48,137 nucleotides of DNA from Spirochaetia bacterium UBA6919 (GTDB lineage Bacteria > Spirochaetota > UBA6919). This document shows, piece after piece, positions 8,576-17,777 of the stretch; positions within the stretch are counted from its first letter, which is position 1, and the number at the start of each line of letters is the position of its first letter. The stretch spans positions 1 through 48,137 of the forward strand of contig DKAT01000091.1 of the NCBI GenBank assembly GCA_002450905.1, written 5' to 3'. The translations under genes were made by a program, and so were the position numbers. The notes under the pieces were generated by a model. That model ran no database searches, was not told the origin of the DNA, and worked only from the letters and a program-made list of their open reading frames with translations.

Positions 8576-8901
8576 GTTATTAGGTTATAATGATTTTAAA
8601 GTATATAAAAAATCCTTGGGTAGAACGCGTAAATCAAATATAGACGATGAAGAATGAATTCAAGTTTAAATACTATAGATTACTAATTTATTGGGTATAA
8701 ATATATATGGATATTCCCCTGATCAATAAATAAAAATACCCAAAATAACTTGTAATGTGATTAAAATTAGAATAAAGTTAATTTATAATTTTATAATTAT
8801 TAAAACTATAAATCCCATGTCTATTAGTGGGACAATGGAATACAAGAGTTTTTTTATAAGAAATTATACTATAATAAAGAATTATTTTAAAAAGGTAGAG
8901 C
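8576..8901. other. Leader region upstream of pyrG
   Basis: This AT-rich spacer of 326 bases has no gene. A -10-like TATAAT at 8870-8875 lies about 27 bases before the pyrG ATG but lacks a good -35. A short stem, TCCCA (8813-8817) with TGGGA (8828-8832), lies upstream of it. An SD-like AAGGTAG precedes the start codon. I see no clear attenuator. Confidence 0.35.
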
Positions 8902-10518
8902 ATGAAAACTAAATTTATATTCGTAACGGGTGGTGTAAGTTCGTCTTTAGGAAAAGGAATTGCCGCGTCCTCTCTGGGTTGTCTACTGGAAAATCGTGGT
9001 TTAAAAATCGCCATGCAAAAAATGGATCCATATATAAATATTGACCCTGGAACCATGTCTCCCTACCAGCATGGAGAGGTTTATGTAACATCCGATGGTG
9101 CAGAAACTGATCTTGACCTTGGAAATTATGAGCGTTTCACCTCGTCATCTGTCTCCAGGATAAATAGTATAACCACTGGTCAAATCTACTTATCCGTTAT
9201 AGAAAGGGAACGGAGAGGCGAATATATGGGACGCACTGTACAAGTCATTCCCCACATTACTAATGAAATTAAATCCCGTATCGTCACCGTGGCAAAGACC
9301 AGCGAAGCAGATGTAGTCATTGTGGAAATCGGTGGCACTGTGGGAGACATTGAAAGTATCCCCTTTTTAGAGGCTATCAGACAATTTTCCCATGATGTCG
9401 GCAAAGAAAATGTCCTCTATATCCATCTTACCCTCATCCCACTCATTTCTGTTGCTTATGAACAAAAGACAAAACCAACTCAACATAGCGTAAAAGAGCT
9501 TCGATCCATGGGAATACGACCCGATATATTATTATGCCGGACCTCAAAAGAAATGTCCGAGGACATGAAAGATAAATTAGCACTATTTTGTGACGTAGAA
9601 AAAGAGGCTGTTATTCAGGCTCTGGATATCCATACATCAATATACGAAGTCCCCATTCAATATAGTAAAGAGGGATTAGATGATATTGTCGTAGCTAAAT
9701 TAAATCTCAAAAAGAAGAAAAAGAGATTAGTATCCTGGGAATCTATTTTAGAAATAGAAAGAAACCCAAAACATTCTATAGAAATTGCTGTGATTGGAAA
9801 ATATATTGAATTACAAGATGCGTATAAAAGTCTCTATGAAGCTATTAAACACGGTGGTATTGCCAATGAATCTTTGGTAAAGATAAAAAGGATTCACTCA
9901 GGCCATCTTACATTAGAAAATTATATGGATGACTTAAAAAATATAGATGGGATAATCATTCCAGGAGGGTTTGGAGAAAGGGGAATAGACGGAAAACTTC
10001 TTGCATGTAGGTATGGAAGGGAACATAAAGTACCAGTTTTTGGAATATGTCTTGGAATGCAATGTATGGTAATAGAATTTGCAAGAAATATTTGTGGATT
10101 AAACGAAGCTCATTCTACAGAATTTCATGAGGAGACACCACATCCTGTCATAAGCTTATTGGAAGAGCAGAAAACGGTTAGAAATATTGGTGGAACCATG
10201 CGTCTTGGAGAAAATGAAATTGTATTAAATCAGGAATCGATATCCCACAAAGCGTATAAAACAATGACAATATACGAAAGACATCGCCACAGATACGAAT
10301 TTAATAACTCCTATATAGAAAACTTTACCTCACGAGGATTAAGAATCTCTGGCATTTATCCCGATAAAAATCTCGTAGAAATTATAGAACTAGAAGATCA
10401 CCCTTGGTATATTGGTGTCCAATTTCACCCAGAGTTTAAATCAAAACCAGTACACCCCCATCCCTTATTTAAGAGTTTCATAAAAAAATCAATTGAATAT
10501 AATTTAAATAATAAATGA
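8902..10518 (+). CDS. pyrG: CTP synthase
   Basis: This enzyme makes CTP from UTP, ATP and glutamine in the cytoplasm, the last step of pyrimidine nucleotide synthesis. The 538-residue length is normal. The N-terminal synthetase domain begins KFIFVTGGVSSSLGKGI and includes MDPYINIDPGTM and DGAETDLDLGNYERF. The class I glutamine amidotransferase domain (from about 290) has GGFGERG, the nucleophile Cys in GICLGMQ and the His/Glu pair in FHPEFKS. It is monocistronic between long spacers. Confidence 0.97.
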   Translation: MKTKFIFVTGGVSSSLGKGIAASSLGCLLENRGLKIAMQKMDPYINIDPGTMSPYQHGEVYVTSDGAETDLDLGNYERFTSSSVSRINSITTGQIYLSVIERERRGEYMGRTVQVIPHITNEIKSRIVTVAKTSEADVVIVEIGGTVGDIESIPFLEAIRQFSHDVGKENVLYIHLTLIPLISVAYEQKTKPTQHSVKELRSMGIRPDILLCRTSKEMSEDMKDKLALFCDVEKEAVIQALDIHTSIYEVPIQYSKEGLDDIVVAKLNLKKKKKRLVSWESILEIERNPKHSIEIAVIGKYIELQDAYKSLYEAIKHGGIANESLVKIKRIHSGHLTLENYMDDLKNIDGIIIPGGFGERGIDGKLLACRYGREHKVPVFGICLGMQCMVIEFARNICGLNEAHSTEFHEETPHPVISLLEEQKTVRNIGGTMRLGENEIVLNQESISHKAYKTMTIYERHRHRYEFNNSYIENFTSRGLRISGIYPDKNLVEIIELEDHPWYIGVQFHPEFKSKPVHPHPLFKSFIKKSIEYNLNNK

Positions 10519-10578
10519 TAAAAATTCCTTATTGCTTGTAATAATTATTATTTTTACAATATAACAATATTTGAATTA

Positions 10579-10842
10579 TTAGAAACTTTTACCAATACCC
10601 ATATCTACATTATGTTTAAGTGTTTCAATAATCCGCACTTCTGCTTCATGAACAGCTTTGTCCATATCATCGGGTATTTCAATTTCCCAGGTTTCTTCAT
10701 CGGCTCGATTCATTTCCTCCATAATCGCTTCATGGAGATTGTGACTTGTGAAATGAGGGATTTCATTTTTTCTGTCCATCAGGTGTTTTTCAACTTCTTT
10801 CAAGTAGTTGTCTCTGTAATAAAGAACATCAACATGTTTCAT
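10579..10842 (-). CDS. Uncharacterised 87-aa acidic protein
   Basis: I do not recognise the family. It is a small soluble protein (MKHVDVLYYRDNYLKEVEKH...) with many Glu, His and Met residues, predicted mostly helical, with no signal peptide or metal-binding pattern. An excellent SD (AGGAGG) 6 bases before the ATG and a -10-like TATAAT about 30 bases further up argue that it is real. It is convergent with pyrG. Confidence 0.65.
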   Translation of the reverse strand: MKHVDVLYYRDNYLKEVEKHLMDRKNEIPHFTSHNLHEAIMEEMNRADEETWEIEIPDDMDKAVHEAEVRIIETLKHNVDMGIGKSF

Positions 10843-11415
10843 AAAAAACCTCCTAATATTAACATCTGATTATATAAACACCTGAATCAGCTATCATAAA
10901 TCTAAATTAATAAAATTATATTATGAAAATATCAATATTATACCAATAAATAATCTGGATTGTTAATATAATTTTAAAAAATATAAATCCATCCCCAAAT
11001 AGCCTGTTCATGGGAAATAGATGGGAAAATCATGGGAAAAAAACATATTATACTTTTGCTATTTCTCTGAACAAATAAGATCTCTGTATTTTCTTACAAT
11101 GATTAAGAAGTTCGCAAAAAACATCAAATATTCGCAAAATACCCCATCCCTTAATATTCTTCAATGGAACTATTCTTCGTTTCTTAAACATCTTATAAAT
11201 ATTATTCTTCATGGTATAACAATTGCTCAATGAATAATTAATTATTTATGTGTTCTAACATTTATTTTGATCAATTCAAATGAAGACTTATTTTTTGTAT
11301 ATATTATTTTATATTACAACACAGCTATTGTAAGTTATGTCTTACTGAAATAGCATTTATATAATAAATGATTATAAGAAGCTGAATAGAGCAACGAAAA
11401 TTAAATGAGGTTAAA
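10843..11415. other. Intergenic region with triple-heptamer copy B
   Basis: The 573 bases between two divergent genes hold the 33-bp repeat copy B (11009-11041) followed by about 190 bases with weak coding character in several frames (for example 11048-11230 minus). I find no recognisable protein there. A TATAAT lies about 50 bases before the ExbB-like gene with no good -35. Confidence 0.4.
11009..11041 (+). repeat. Triple ATGGGA heptamer repeat, copy B
   Basis: CATGGGA, GATGGGA and CATGGGA with 4-base spacers (period 11) match copy A at 1009-1041 at 30 of 33 positions, on the opposite strand. Read as protein it gives MGNRWENHGKK, like the start of the frame at copy A, but stops soon after. 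Confidence 0.6.
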
Positions 11416-12132
11416 ATGATTCCCCATAAATTATTCCTCAGTTGGTTATTATATATCATCATCGTTATATTCCTCTTCATCATTTCTTGGTATGCCGGTT
11501 ATCTGCAAATCATCACAGCTAATGATCCCACTTATATCACTTATGGAATCATCGTTTTATTCATCCTAACTGAAATCTATATGCTCTCAATCCACATCAT
11601 CGCCGATAAAGAATTGAATTATATCACTCACATCAATAAATTGTTTGAAAATAAGGAAAATCTGTCCATCTCAAAAAATGATTTCAAGGACATGATCCCT
11701 CAAAGCTCTGTCCAAAAATACATCACTAACCTCTATGATTTGAAAAGTCCTGTTAATATGAATCTACTCCATGCTATGGCAGACAATCTTCAGAATAAGA
11801 ACTATGGGTGGTTCATGTCCGATCTGATGATACGACTGGGACTTCTTGGAACAGTAGTCGGATTGATTATTTCATTTATGCCATTCATAGAAAGAGCATT
11901 TACAGGAGGATCATTTGATCCAAAACAAATCCAGGGTATAATCTCTGAATTATTCCAGGGAATAGCTGCGGCATTCTTCACCACAGCCGCAGGAATCATT
12001 TTTGGAACTTTCACAAGCATCAGTTCAAGAATATACGACTCTGGTATCCATGCTATCACAGACAAAATGACCTGCATCACTGAATTAAAACTAAAACCCC
12101 TTCTTGAGAATCACAATGAGAAGAATCAATAA
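11416..12132 (+). CDS. MotA/TolQ/ExbB-family proton channel protein
   Basis: The 238-residue protein has two N-terminal TM segments (residues 8-30 and 43-62), a cytoplasmic stretch, and a C-terminal MotA/TolQ/ExbB domain. The domain carries the signature LGLLGTVVGLIISF (about residue 140) and ELFQGIAAAFFTTAAGIIFGTF (about 180), which line the ion channel in this family. Relatives use proton or sodium flow to move a partner with a single TM helix and a periplasmic domain. The next gene encodes such a partner and overlaps by 17 bases. No ExbD/TonB or flagellar gene is nearby. Confidence 0.8.
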   Translation: MIPHKLFLSWLLYIIIVIFLFIISWYAGYLQIITANDPTYITYGIIVLFILTEIYMLSIHIIADKELNYITHINKLFENKENLSISKNDFKDMIPQSSVQKYITNLYDLKSPVNMNLLHAMADNLQNKNYGWFMSDLMIRLGLLGTVVGLIISFMPFIERAFTGGSFDPKQIQGIISELFQGIAAAFFTTAAGIIFGTFTSISSRIYDSGIHAITDKMTCITELKLKPLLENHNEKNQ

Positions 12133-12772
12133 ACGACAAAGCTTGTTATCCCTGCCTGAATCCTTTCTTGATCTCCTGTTAATCCTTATTCTCGTTTTCT
12201 CATCTCTCTCACTATTGTCTCTTATTCTCATCAATCCCACCACTAAAAAAAATGAAGTGAAGTCCAAAGCGGAATATATTCTTACCCTCGACTGGCCTGA
12301 AGGCAATAATGACGTAGACATCTGGGTCAAAACACCAAAGGGAGGATTATTATCCTATATTCAGAAAAATATTCATCTTCTGCACCTCGATAGAGACGAT
12401 CAGGGGGAGAAAGATGATATCATCACAGTGAATGGAAGAAAGATAGTGAACAAAATTAATCAAGAAATCGTTACTTTCAGAGGATTCATGCCGGGAGAAT
12501 ATCTTGTCAATGTCTATCTATTCCGTTCAGAGGAAGTGGGAGAACAAATCCTGCCAATAAAAAAACCATTGAAAATCCGTGTGAAACTTGAGAAAGTTAA
12601 TCCCATATTAAAAATATATTTCGTCGGCGATGTGGTGTTTAATTATTGCAGAGAAGAAATCCATGTATTACGGTTTAATATACAGACAAATGGGAATATA
12701 GAAAATGTTCGCACAGATATGCCGGTGAAATTTATTACCAATAATTTAAAAGAATCTGGATATATCCAATAA
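12116..12772 (+). CDS. TolR/ExbD/MotB-like subunit with DUF2135-like periplasmic domain
   Basis: I chose the ATG at 12116 (218 aa); the frame stays open to a TTG at 12104. After a basic N-terminus, one TM helix carries an Asp (LPESFLDLLLILILVF), matching the essential Asp of TolR, ExbD and MotB that takes part in ion flow. The periplasmic part contains LDWPEGNNDVDIWVKTPKG, LHLDRDDQGEKDD and FRGFMPGEYLVNVYLF, a beta-sandwich pattern like DUF2135 domains. It has no OmpA peptidoglycan-binding domain. It overlaps the channel gene and is followed 11 bases later by a third membrane gene. Confidence 0.7.
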   Translation: MRRINKRQSLLSLPESFLDLLLILILVFSSLSLLSLILINPTTKKNEVKSKAEYILTLDWPEGNNDVDIWVKTPKGGLLSYIQKNIHLLHLDRDDQGEKDDIITVNGRKIVNKINQEIVTFRGFMPGEYLVNVYLFRSEEVGEQILPIKKPLKIRVKLEKVNPILKIYFVGDVVFNYCREEIHVLRFNIQTNGNIENVRTDMPVKFITNNLKESGYIQ

Positions 12773-12783
12773 TAGGAGGATAA

Positions 12784-13284
12784 ATGTTTACTCTCAGCAT
12801 TTTGCATATTACTATGATTTATATCTTCCTCGTTCTCCTCTTACTTATCGTGGTCATTTGGAGTAAATTATGGTGGAAGTGGAAAGCCGCTCTTATGGTA
12901 TCATCTCTGCTCTTCCTCCTCACTTCCTACTACTCATTAAGTAATCTTTTAGGCTACCCCAGCACAATTATGCCTCCCAAAAACTTTTTGTTTATCGCCG
13001 CACACATTCAACCACCAGATCAGCAAAAAAACAAAAAGGGCACTATCTACCTCTGGATATTAGATAACGAGATCCATCGTCTCCATGAAATGGATTACTC
13101 TCCTCTCCTTCACAGGAAAATAGCCAAAGCACAAAGTCTCAGAAATCGGGGTCTCATGGTGAAAATACATTTAAAACAATCAGAAAACGATTTGAAACAT
13201 AAGTCCAGTGGTCGAATCTCCTATTCTCAAAAAATTACTGATGCTGTTGTAGAACCTGTGAATCTTAATTTGCCTACAAAATAA
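12784..13284 (+). CDS. Third membrane protein of the ExbB-like module
   Basis: The 166-residue protein has two N-terminal TM helices (residues 6-27 and 34-56) and then about 105 residues likely outside the membrane (SLSNLLGYPSTIMPPKNFLF, a strand-rich AAHIQ segment, IYLWILDNEIHRL). I know no characterised family. A very good SD (AGGAGG) sits 5 bases before the ATG. The tight 11-base spacing after the TolR-like gene makes it part of the same operon. It could be a regulator or accessory subunit of the channel. Confidence 0.65.
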   Translation: MFTLSILHITMIYIFLVLLLLIVVIWSKLWWKWKAALMVSSLLFLLTSYYSLSNLLGYPSTIMPPKNFLFIAAHIQPPDQQKNKKGTIYLWILDNEIHRLHEMDYSPLLHRKIAKAQSLRNRGLMVKIHLKQSENDLKHKSSGRISYSQKITDAVVEPVNLNLPTK

Positions 13285-13333
13285 TATTTATTTTAACAAA
13301 CATATATATCCTTTTGTGGGTTTCACTTAAAAT

Positions 13334-14187
13334 CTATTTAGCCTCAAACTCCACATTACCCCAATAATTATCCATTTCACCTCGATTGCTTATTTTACAT
13401 TTAGGCAATGCTTTTTGTAATTCTAATATTTGCCTTACTGAAACAAAAGCTCGTGTATGGTTTAAGACAGGACTACCGAGGAAAAGCAATTTTAATATCT
13501 TTAGTTCTTTTAATGGAGTAATATCTATTACATGTGAATCTATAAGATTAATAAATTCTAGTTTAACCAACTTTTTGAGGGGAGTAATGTCACTTATTTC
13601 TGAGTCACATAAGTCAAGACTACTTAAATTGGTCAGGTTTTTTAAAGGACTTAAATCCCTTACCCTAGTTTTCTTGAGGGTTAATGATTTCAGTTTTTTT
13701 TAAGCCACTTAAAGGGGTGATATCCGATACTTTAGTTGAACTAAAATCAACTAGTTTTATTCCTTTAAATATTTTAGTGTGCTGATATCATTAATTTTTG
13801 TGTTATTAAAAAAAAGTAATTTTAAATTCTTTAATTCTTTTATAGGGCTTATGTCAGTTACTTTTGTTTTTGACAGGATTAGTATCTCTAAATATATTAA
13901 TCCCTTAAGTGGCGTTAAGTCACTGACTTCTGTATCAGATAGATCAAGTTCTCTCAGGTATTTTAATTCTCTCAAAGAGGTTATATTTTTGACTTTTGAG
14001 TATCGAAAGCAAAGTTTTCTTATGCCTTTTATTTCACTAATTGTGTAATTTTTGCCATATTGATTCAGCCAGCTTTGAACTTCTTTTAGATCAACTTGTT
14101 TAATTTTTTTTGGGCTCCATTTTGATCTACACACTGGTTTGTAATAATTAGAAACCCTACAATAAATAATAAAATAATTGCTTTCAT
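13334..14187 (-). pseudogene. Leucine-rich-repeat lipoprotein gene broken by three homopolymer indels
   Basis: Joined across three frames, this minus-strand locus encodes a lipoprotein signal (MKAIILLFIVGFLIITNQC, ATG at 14185-14187) and at least eight 22-24-residue LRRs of the type L(K)LxxTxVxDIxPLxxLxNL, ending in LQKALPKCKI. Frame changes fall in an A8 run (14104-14111), an AAA near 13765 and a second A8 run near 13695. Adding one base at the first two and removing one at the third restores the whole frame. The codon pattern is preserved in between, so decay is recent, or the indels are sequencing or assembly errors, or slippage. The intact product would be a surface LRR protein. A fragment of a second family member lies at 22496. 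Confidence 0.75.
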
Positions 14188-14336
14188 TTTAATCTTGTTG
14201 GTATCATTTTTTCTGCACTCTCACTCTTCTATCTATATGTTAATTTAATATTAAACAATTATGAATACTCATCGACATTCCATTTATTAATCCTTTATAG
14301 TCAAGTATAAGATTTCTTATTGTATTATTTGTAAAT

Positions 14337-15794
14337 TTATTTTATAAGATATTTTATTTTAAGGTTATCGATTAAATTATCTAAAACTTTTTGAAGATGT
14401 TTCTTTTCAGATGAGCTTTTCAGATTTACAAGTAGTGATTGGATATCTTCTAAAAAGTAAATCAGAAATTTATAATCCTTTTTTAATAGTTTGATAGCAG
14501 ATTTAATTAATTTTAATGAGCGTTTGATCTTCTTCTGATCAAGTTTACTTGGATTAGATAATATGTATAATATCTGTCCTGTTTTTAAAAATCCTAATGA
14601 TCTATAATTATATTGATTTATTATTGATATTCGAATATCATAAGGGTCATTCAAAATGGGTCTGATCTGGAGGATATTACAGAGAAAGACGATTTGATCA
14701 GATAAAGTCTTTGATGGCTTTCTATTCATTGAGAGGAGATTTTGATACTGTGAGATCTTTATTGCAAATAACATTATTACAGCATTATATTTCTTTAATA
14801 TGGATAGTTGCTCTTTCATTAAAATCTTTGAATAAGAACTAGCAATAAATCCTTTGTAGGTGAGATGATTTAAAAAATGAACATCATAAATATACTTTTT
14901 CACTTCATCTTTAACAAGGATAATTTGTGATTTATGCTTTCCTACAGATGTTTTTATTTTTGATTGCACGATTATAATATCATCTATCCTTGGACTTTTT
15001 GAATAGAATTTACTTTCTTCATTTATTATAAAGTCTAATATTGATTGATTCGTGTGTTTTTTTTCTACAAGCCTTGGCATTTCCCTTAAAGGAAAATTAA
15101 TTCCCTTATTTGATTTATTTCTATCAGACTTATTCTTCTTATCTTTCTTTATTATTAAGTTATGTTGAGTATCAATATGATTTTGATCGGATTCATTCTT
15201 TTCTTCAGGAATAAATTTTACCTGATCTTTCTTTTGATAAGACATTTTGGGGAAAAAATTTTTGGGTATAAGATCAGTAAATGAATTATATTGATTATCT
15301 TTAATTTTATTTTTATGAACAATTTTTTCAGGACTCTTGTGTAATATTTCCTTATTTAAATCATTATTTTTTGATGTAACAATTCTAACTTTCTCATTGA
15401 GATCAGATTTAAAATATATTTTATTTAGTAACATAAAAACTATCAGAAAAATAGCCGCAATGAGAGATCCGTAATAAATATAGCTGACAGATCTCTTCTT
15501 ATCCTTAGAAATTTTTAGGAGTCCTTTATCAAAATTATTTATGGAAGAAGATAGTATAAAATGTTTTCTTAATTTTGTTTTATGAACCAACCACTGAATA
15601 TTTTTCATATCCTTATTTAATGGATGGATATAAGAAAATACTTTGTTTCTATCATTAGATTCTTTATAAATAATACTTTGTAAAATAAATTCCTTTTTAC
15701 TTTCAATGTGATCAGCCAGTTTTGATAACTTATCAAGTTGATTTTCTTTTGGACAAATGAGTTCAGGATCTATGAAATACAATGGATCAGCCAT
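14337..15794 (-). CDS. Single-pass membrane protein of the sigma-like cassette
   Basis: I start at the ATG at 15794 (MADPLYFIDPELICPKENQ), which has GGAGG 5 bases upstream; the frame extends 11 codons further. It has 485 residues. A cytoplasmic N-terminal region (1-98) resembles anti-sigma anchors only in layout. One TM helix (YIYYGSLIAAIFLIVFMLL, about 104-122) follows, then a Lys/Asn/Asp-rich linker (130-240), and a helical C-terminal domain (250-485) on the outer side. I recognise no family. It overlaps the stop of the middle gene by 8 bases. Confidence 0.65.
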   Translation of the reverse strand: MADPLYFIDPELICPKENQLDKLSKLADHIESKKEFILQSIIYKESNDRNKVFSYIHPLNKDMKNIQWLVHKTKLRKHFILSSSINNFDKGLLKISKDKKRSVSYIYYGSLIAAIFLIVFMLLNKIYFKSDLNEKVRIVTSKNNDLNKEILHKSPEKIVHKNKIKDNQYNSFTDLIPKNFFPKMSYQKKDQVKFIPEEKNESDQNHIDTQHNLIIKKDKKNKSDRNKSNKGINFPLREMPRLVEKKHTNQSILDFIINEESKFYSKSPRIDDIIIVQSKIKTSVGKHKSQIILVKDEVKKYIYDVHFLNHLTYKGFIASSYSKILMKEQLSILKKYNAVIMLFAIKISQYQNLLSMNRKPSKTLSDQIVFLCNILQIRPILNDPYDIRISIINQYNYRSLGFLKTGQILYILSNPSKLDQKKIKRSLKLIKSAIKLLKKDYKFLIYFLEDIQSLLVNLKSSSEKKHLQKVLDNLIDNLKIKYLIK

Positions 15795-16575
15795 AGGTCC
15801 TCCAATCAGGGTAGGTATATAACTCAATCCCCTGTTCTGATAGATTATCTAAAGAAATTTCTTCATTATTAATCTGCAGAAAGACATCTCCAAATAAACG
15901 AATTGCAAGTTTATCCCCTGAAAATATGGATACAACGAAGAATTTTACTGTTACAAGTTGAATTATGCAGTTAGATGGTGTTTTATCTCCTTTAGCAAGA
16001 TATATCTTCCCTTGGGTACATGAATCTTGGTAGAACTTTAATTTCCAACGTCGCTTGATTCTTGCTATGAGACCTATGGGATCATCAGGTGATAAATAGA
16101 AGTCAACATAACAACCCTTTTTGTGGTATATTGATGTATGAGAAAGATTCTGGTAATAGGATTTAAACTCTTTCTTTTTTTCAATCCACCACTGGACTTT
16201 GTCCTCTGTTGAAAAGCTATTGTATGATACACTTCTAACAATATGATTCGAAGGCTGGGTTCTGGAAGAGTTTAACCACAAAGAAAAATAAAAATCCCTG
16301 GTGTTTTTTAATAATTTATTTTCGCATCTGGCAAGGGATTTCTCTGAAAGAAGCGGGAGTAATTCTCTATTACGTTGGCTGTATGGCCGTTTTAGTGATG
16401 CGAGAGTCAAATTAAATGTATAATAGGGTTCTGTAGCTTCCAAATCTATTGAATTAACTTCCTGGTCATATATTTTAATTTCAACTCTGTCCTGAAGATT
16501 GAATAATTCTTTATTTTTAACTAAATTATAGCATTCTTTACAGGGCAGCAATTCTTTCCAACTTGATTTCGCCAT
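15787..16575 (-). CDS. Uncharacterised middle protein of the sigma-like cassette
   Basis: The 262-residue soluble protein has a CxxC near the N-terminus (LPCKECYNL, residues 11-14), a Trp-rich central part (VQWWIEKKKEF) and a strand-rich C-terminal half ending ELYTYPDWRTYG. No family recognised and no membrane segment. The gene lies 14 bases after the sigma-like gene and overlaps the membrane-protein gene. The order (sigma-like, soluble, membrane) suggests that it joins the other two products in a signalling or assembly role, but this is inference. Confidence 0.6.
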   Translation of the reverse strand: MAKSSWKELLPCKECYNLVKNKELFNLQDRVEIKIYDQEVNSIDLEATEPYYTFNLTLASLKRPYSQRNRELLPLLSEKSLARCENKLLKNTRDFYFSLWLNSSRTQPSNHIVRSVSYNSFSTEDKVQWWIEKKKEFKSYYQNLSHTSIYHKKGCYVDFYLSPDDPIGLIARIKRRWKLKFYQDSCTQGKIYLAKGDKTPSNCIIQLVTVKFFVVSIFSGDKLAIRLFGDVFLQINNEEISLDNLSEQGIELYTYPDWRTYG

Positions 16576-16589
16576 ATTTTCACCAATAT

Positions 16590-17150
16590 TTATAGATATT
16601 CTTCAACTTTGTAACGAATATTTGTACGATATTTCTGGTTACCATGATTTTTAATTACTTTGAGACAATAAAATACAAAAGACTTATAATCATCATCAAG
16701 GATCTGGAAATCATTATTACCTCTAATAGATGACACATCCTTATCTCCAACAACTCTTTGGAATATACTAATTAAAATATCCTGGCAAATATCCTCGGCA
16801 TTTTGATAGTCAATTCTTTTTATTTCAATAACTTCATGAAGCAATATCCGAAGTTCTCCATTGAATATAGCTTCAAGGAACTGATATTTATCTTCTGGAG
16901 TGCATTGACCTGATCTTATATGCCTGAGAGCTCGTTTAAATAGATCTTTAAACACAATAACCTGTTCTGGTAGTTTATCTACATTGTCCCAAATATTTTT
17001 AATAATACATTTTCTTGCACTCAGTGATATTTCTTCGGTATATATAGACGTTAGATCTTGAATTACATTATCCATCTCATAACCATTCCGTTTTAAATTT
17101 TGAAAAGATCGTAGGGATAAATTATTTGCCCGTTCTGACAAGTTTAACAT
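16590..17150 (-). CDS. Sigma-70 region-2-like protein lacking region 4
   Basis: The 186-residue protein has a central part like ECF sigma region 2: NAEDICQDILISIFQRV matches the usual (A/E)DxxQ(D/E)xFxxxxR, and FVFYCLKVIKNHGNQKYR matches the following FxxWLxxIxxNxxxxxxR. It stops there, with no helix-turn-helix region 4, and has about 90 extra N-terminal residues. A lone region 2 might bind core polymerase or act as a decoy or partner subunit. It starts a three-gene operon (17150 to 14337). The SD is weak, so the ATG at 17075 (MDNVIQDL) is an alternative start. Confidence 0.55.
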   Translation of the reverse strand: MLNLSERANNLSLRSFQNLKRNGYEMDNVIQDLTSIYTEEISLSARKCIIKNIWDNVDKLPEQVIVFKDLFKRALRHIRSGQCTPEDKYQFLEAIFNGELRILLHEVIEIKRIDYQNAEDICQDILISIFQRVVGDKDVSSIRGNNDFQILDDDYKSFVFYCLKVIKNHGNQKYRTNIRYKVEEYL

Positions 17151-17303
17151 GAGAATCCAATTTTATCAAGAAAAATCATCAATATATTTATAAAGAGATT
17201 TTAAATAGAGAAATATTGAAAATTTCTAATATTTTTTTAAAAAAATTATAATCCATAAGAGTATTAAGAATTAAAACATTATAAATCAATGGGTAAATAA
17301 TTC

Positions 17304-17332
17304 TTGATTATTCGGGTTTTTATGAATATTTT
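17304..17332 (+). promoter_or_regulatory. Probable promoter upstream of acyP
   Basis: -35 TTGATT (17304-17309), 17 bases, -10 TATTTT (17327-17332), about 75 bases before the acylphosphatase start. Confidence 0.35.
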
Positions 17333-17408
17333 AAATGACATGAAAATAAAAGATTTTTCATGACAGATATTTCGTAGAATCAAATATATATACAAGTGAT
17401 TATTCTTT

Positions 17409-17696
17409 ATGGATCTGGAATTATATAAACTTCATATAATGGTGCAAGGACGGGTTCAAGGTGTGGGATTTCGATATTTCACTCAGGATAGTGCCAAACA
17501 AATAGGTATTTTGGGATGGACAAGAAATACCCCTGATGGAATGGTAGAAATTGAAGGATATGGAACAAAACGTTTACTGGAACAATTTCTTAATAAGATT
17601 AAACAGGGGCCATCAGCTTCCAGAGTCACAAATACCACTGAAAAATGGGAATTAACCTCAGATATTGATTACTCAGATTTCTCGATCAAATTGTAA
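17409..17696 (+). CDS. acyP: Acylphosphatase
   Basis: This small cytoplasmic enzyme hydrolyses acyl phosphates such as acetyl phosphate and 1,3-bisphosphoglycerate. The 95-residue length is typical. The signature is intact: VQGRVQGVGFRYF holds the phosphate-binding loop and catalytic Arg, and GWTRNTPDGMVEIEGYG holds the catalytic Asn. The radical SAM gene follows after 81 bases. Confidence 0.93.
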   Translation: MDLELYKLHIMVQGRVQGVGFRYFTQDSAKQIGILGWTRNTPDGMVEIEGYGTKRLLEQFLNKIKQGPSASRVTNTTEKWELTSDIDYSDFSIKL

Positions 17697-17777
17697 GATA
17701 AATATTTTATGGTATATCTTTCAGAAAACTAGTATCTCTTTAAATAATTTATTTTTTTATAAATAAGTGATTACACC

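Noticed and set aside
11021..11233. Short plus-strand frame and the opposing minus-strand frame at 11048-11230 as genes
   Set aside because: No SD for either, no recognisable family, and they overlap each other on a stretch that looks like a decayed element after repeat copy B.
11416..13284. Zorya-type (ZorAB) phage defence or TonB energising system
   Set aside because: The partner has no OmpA domain, there are no ZorC, ZorD or ZorE genes, and there is no TonB. Only the channel family is shared.
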